Source: Stappia sp. BW2
GTDB taxonomy: Bacteria > Pseudomonadota > Alphaproteobacteria > Rhizobiales > Stappiaceae
Assembly: GCF_008107695.1 (NCBI RefSeq)
Contig: NZ_VIRG01000070.1
Span: 1,302,001-1,366,000 of the forward strand
Direction of reading: 5' to 3'
DNA length: 64,000 nt
This document shows, in pieces, positions 61,254 to 64,000 of the stretch (the first letter of the stretch is position 1; each line of letters starts with the position of its first letter). The notes under the pieces are model-generated. The model ran no database searches. It was not told where the DNA came from and was given only the letters and a program-made list of their open reading frames with translations. The translations under genes were made by a program, and so were the position numbers.

Positions 61254-61261
61254 AGGACACC

Positions 61262-62401
61262 ATGTCTCAGACAGGCCGTACGGCCGCGCTTGCGAGCGAC
61301 GGCCCGACTATATTGGATGCATTGCCACACCCGGTGCTTCTGGTTGCACCCGATGGTGTTATCGAGACGGCCAACATGGCCGCGGAAATTTTCATGCGCT
61401 CCAGCGTGTCCGTGCTCCGCCGTCATCCGATCAGTGATTTCGTTCCCTTCGGCAGTCCTTTACTGACCCTGATAGAACAGGTGCGCGAGCGAAGTGCGCC
61501 GGTGAATGAATACAAGGTCGACATCGGTTCTCCGCGTATTGGTGCGCCCAAGGTGGTGGACATCAACGCAGCACCGGTTGCTGAACGGCCAGGGGCGGTG
61601 GTGCTGATGTTCCAGGAGCGCACCATGGCCGAAAAGATCGACCGGCAACTGACGTCCCGGGGCGCGGCTCGCACAGTTACCGGTCTTGCTGCCATGCTGG
61701 CGCATGAAATCAAGAATCCCTTGTCCGGCATCCGCGGCGCGGCGCAATTGATAGAGCAGTCGGTTCCTGCCGAAGACCGCGCGCTGACGCGCCTGATCAT
61801 GGATGAAACCGACCGGATCGTGAAACTGGTCGACCGGATGGAGGTTTTTTCCGACGAGCGGCCAATCGAGAGAGAACCCGTCAATATTCATGTGGTTCTG
61901 GATCATGTGAAGCGCTTGTCGGATTCAGGCTTTGCCCGCGGCAAACGTATCGTCGAAATCTACGATCCGTCCTTGCCGCCGGTTTATGCCAACAAGGATC
62001 AGCTCATTCAGGTGTTTTTGAACCTGATCAAGAATGCCAGCGAAGCGATAGGAGATGATCCCGACGGCGAAATTCGCATCACGACAGCGTTTCGTCCAGG
62101 CGTTCGATTATCTGTTCCAGGTACTGACGAAAAGGTAAGCCTGCCACTGGAATTCTGCGTTCAGGACAATGGGCCAGGTGTTCCGGAAGATCTGCTTCCT
62201 CATTTGTTTGAACCGTTTATCACGACCAAGACCAATGGCTCAGGCCTGGGGCTTGCGCTTGTGGCCAAAATCATTGGCGACCACGGCGGCGTCATCGAGT
62301 GTGACAGCCAACGCCAGAAAACCGTTTTCCGAATATTGATGCCCGCGTTCACGGGTGACATCACGGCTTCGTCCGACCGGACCAGCAGAGGGACCGAGTA
62401 A
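61262..62401 (+). CDS. ntrB: Nitrogen regulation sensor kinase NtrB
   Basis: Protein of 379 residues from the ATG at 61262; the open frame from 61217 overlaps dusB. A PAS domain (about 15-125) is followed by the phosphorylated H148 in LAHEIKNPLSGIRGAAQL and the ATPase domain with QDNGPGVPEDLLPHLFEPF and SGLGLAL. It has no membrane segment. It phosphorylates NtrC under nitrogen limitation, under control of PII proteins. Confidence 0.97.
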   Translation: MSQTGRTAALASDGPTILDALPHPVLLVAPDGVIETANMAAEIFMRSSVSVLRRHPISDFVPFGSPLLTLIEQVRERSAPVNEYKVDIGSPRIGAPKVVDINAAPVAERPGAVVLMFQERTMAEKIDRQLTSRGAARTVTGLAAMLAHEIKNPLSGIRGAAQLIEQSVPAEDRALTRLIMDETDRIVKLVDRMEVFSDERPIEREPVNIHVVLDHVKRLSDSGFARGKRIVEIYDPSLPPVYANKDQLIQVFLNLIKNASEAIGDDPDGEIRITTAFRPGVRLSVPGTDEKVSLPLEFCVQDNGPGVPEDLLPHLFEPFITTKTNGSGLGLALVAKIIGDHGGVIECDSQRQKTVFRILMPAFTGDITASSDRTSRGTE

Positions 62402-62403
62402 CC

Positions 62404-63843
62404 ATGCCGACGGGCACGATTTTAGTTGCAGACGACGACGCAGCCATCCGCACCGTTCTTAACCAGGCCCTCTCCCGGGCTGGATATACGGTGCGGCTGA
62501 CCTCCAACGCCTCAACGCTCTGGAGATGGGTTTCCTCGGGTGATGGAGACCTTGTGATTACTGATGTGGTCATGCCGGACGAGAATATTTTTGATGTTCT
62601 GCCGCGCATGAAGAAAATGCGGCCGGAGCTTCCGGTTCTGGTCATGAGCGCGCAGAACACCTTCATGACGGCCATCAAGGCCTCGGAGAAGGGGGCCTAT
62701 GAATATCTGCCCAAGCCGTTCGACCTGAAGGAATTGACCAGCATTGTCCAGCGTGCGCTGGAGGAGCCGAAGAAACGGCCGGCGGTTGATCTGGATGATG
62801 CCGGCGAGGGCATGCCGCTGGTCGGACGCTCTCCCGCGATGCAGGAGATCTACCGGGTACTCGCACGGCTTATGCAGACCGACCTCACGGTCATGATCAA
62901 CGGCGAATCCGGTACCGGCAAGGAGCTTGTGGCGCGCGCACTACATGACTACGGCAAACGGCGGAACGGCCCGTTTGTCGCAATCAACATGGCAGCCATT
63001 CCGAGAGATCTCATCGAGGCCGAATTGTTCGGCCACGAAAAAGGGGCCTTTACCGGTGCTCAGAACCGCAGCTCCGGCCGGTTTGAGCAGGCCGACGGCG
63101 GAACACTGTTTCTGGACGAAATCGGTGACATGCCGATGGAGGCCCAGACCCGGTTGCTGCGCGTCTTGCAGCAAGGGGAATATACCACCGTTGGCGGCCG
63201 CACCCCGATCAAGACGGACGTCCGGATCATCGCCGCCACCAACAAGGACTTGAGACATCTGATCAATCAGGGCCTCTTCCGTGAAGACCTTTATTTCCGG
63301 TTGAATGTCGTCCCGATCCGCCTGCCACCGCTGCGCGAACGCGTTGAAGACATCCCGGATCTGGTGCGGCACTTCTTTGCGCTCGTGGAAAAGGAAGGTC
63401 TGCCGGCCAAGCAGATCGACCAGGGGGCGCTCAATCTGCTGCGCCGTTATCGCTGGCCCGGGAACGTACGTGAACTCGAAAACCTCGTTCGCCGTCTGGC
63501 CGCGCTCTATCCTCAGGACGTGATCAGCGAAAACCTTCTAGAGCAGGAACTGAGCCAGCCATCGGTTTCGCCGCTGGAAGAAGACACCCAGGAGACAATC
63601 AATCTCGGAGGGTCTGTCGAACGTTATCTCTCCGGTTACTTCGACACCTTCGGCGACGCCTTGCCACCTCCGGGCCTCTACCATCGTATTCTGAGAGAAG
63701 TCGAGTATCCGTTGATCAGCGCGGCCCTGGCTGCCACCAGAGGCAATCAGATCAAGGCTGCGGAACTACTCGGGGTCAACCGGAACACGCTGCGCAAGAA
63801 GATCCGGGATCTTGATATTCAGGTTATGCGGTCCACCCGGTAG
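62404..63843 (+). CDS. ntrC: Nitrogen regulation response regulator NtrC
   Basis: Protein of 479 residues: receiver domain with D54, AAA+ domain with Walker A GESGTGKE and the sigma-54-contacting loop GAFTGA in EKGAFTGAQ, Walker B in FLDEIGDM, and a C-terminal Fis-type HTH (QIKAAELLGVNRNTLRKKI). It activates sigma-54 promoters of nitrogen assimilation genes. It begins two bases after ntrB. Confidence 0.98.
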   Translation: MPTGTILVADDDAAIRTVLNQALSRAGYTVRLTSNASTLWRWVSSGDGDLVITDVVMPDENIFDVLPRMKKMRPELPVLVMSAQNTFMTAIKASEKGAYEYLPKPFDLKELTSIVQRALEEPKKRPAVDLDDAGEGMPLVGRSPAMQEIYRVLARLMQTDLTVMINGESGTGKELVARALHDYGKRRNGPFVAINMAAIPRDLIEAELFGHEKGAFTGAQNRSSGRFEQADGGTLFLDEIGDMPMEAQTRLLRVLQQGEYTTVGGRTPIKTDVRIIAATNKDLRHLINQGLFREDLYFRLNVVPIRLPPLRERVEDIPDLVRHFFALVEKEGLPAKQIDQGALNLLRRYRWPGNVRELENLVRRLAALYPQDVISENLLEQELSQPSVSPLEEDTQETINLGGSVERYLSGYFDTFGDALPPPGLYHRILREVEYPLISAALAATRGNQIKAAELLGVNRNTLRKKIRDLDIQVMRSTR

Positions 63844-63869
63844 ACTGACGAAACAGGATCAAATGATGC

Positions 63870-63897
63870 TGCGGTCAGACCGTCAGGTCTGGCCGCA
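63870..63897 (+). terminator. Possible hairpin after ntrC
   Basis: TGCGGTCAGACC (63870-63881) pairs with GGTCTGGCCGCA (63886-63897) except for one G-T pair; the loop is GTCA. The following TCTTGTTA is a poor T-run, so it may be an attenuator before the next genes. In related genomes ntrYX often follow. Confidence 0.5.
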
Positions 63898-64000
63898 TCT
63901 TGTTACTGGCGACGACAATGCCTCGGACATCTGAGTGAATCAGATCGACAACGCGTTCGATTGAACCTCAAATCGGGCCGGTTTCATGGAACCAGACTGC
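63898..64000. other. End of window, no gene seen
   Basis: These last 103 bases hold no frame that can be assigned. Either the leader of the next gene or the end of a minus-strand gene continuing beyond the window could lie here. Confidence 0.3.

Noticed and set aside
1..64000. CRISPR arrays, rRNA genes, insertion sequences or diversity-generating retroelements
   Set aside because: No regularly spaced long direct repeats, rRNA-like segments, transposase genes or reverse transcriptase genes were seen in reading the window, even near the tail fibre gene.

Overview
The window joins a large prophage (about positions 1 to 30,857) to conserved chromosomal genes (about 31,300 to 64,000) of an alphaproteobacterium. 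The host assignment rests on the dusB-ntrB-ntrC order, a pdhA-pdhB-pdhC-lpd operon whose E1-beta subunit carries its own lipoyl domain, a fused ispDF gene, sdhE beside mfd and recG, and high-GC codon use. Gene content resembles marine Hyphomicrobiales of the Stappiaceae/Roseibium type, but that genus-level guess is inference.

Prophage. The left end is outside the window and no integrase is visible. Two tandem low-GC paralogous membrane proteins (213-1652, minus strand) come first. A short replication module follows: a two-HTH regulator, a Toprim-type primase, an unknown protein and a phage ATPase/helicase. Downstream, at 6621-6849, lie 13 copies of a TGTCTA(A/G) heptamer in four clusters of alternating orientation, which look like a replication origin or operator array. 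Then come the terminase subunits and a podovirus (T7-type) virion module: portal, Bbp19-like protein, scaffold, capsid, tail tubes A and B, internal virion proteins (one with a lytic transglycosylase domain, one of 1575 residues with an HEYGH metallopeptidase motif) and a tail fibre with a T7-type N-terminus. A lysis cassette follows: GH108 endolysin, Rz-like inner spanin with Rz1-like lipoprotein embedded in another frame, and a one-TM protein. The prophage abuts the 3' end of a tRNA-Lys(TTT) gene, the likely attachment site.

Cargo. Two low-GC genes lie antisense inside the late operon: a trypsin-like serine protease between scaffold and capsid, and an MltR/HEPN-type protein between tail fibre and endolysin. 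Their position, strand and composition mark them as morons. With the two paralogous membrane proteins they are the best candidates for prophage-encoded defence or superinfection control.

Chromosome. After the tRNA come a TAXI-type solute-binding protein, ccdA, a SPOR-domain protein, the UDP-GlcNAc pair glmU-glmS, a GNAT acetyltransferase, DUF454 and DUF502 membrane proteins, recG, sdhE, mfd, pcm, ftsB, the pyruvate dehydrogenase operon, two GlsB/YeaQ-type proteins, a thioesterase, lipA, a COQ10/RatA-like protein, three tandem paralogous secreted two-cysteine proteins of unknown function, cinA (pncC-type), ispDF, and dusB-ntrB-ntrC. Pyruvate dehydrogenase and lipoyl synthase sit close together, so enzyme and cofactor synthesis are physically linked.
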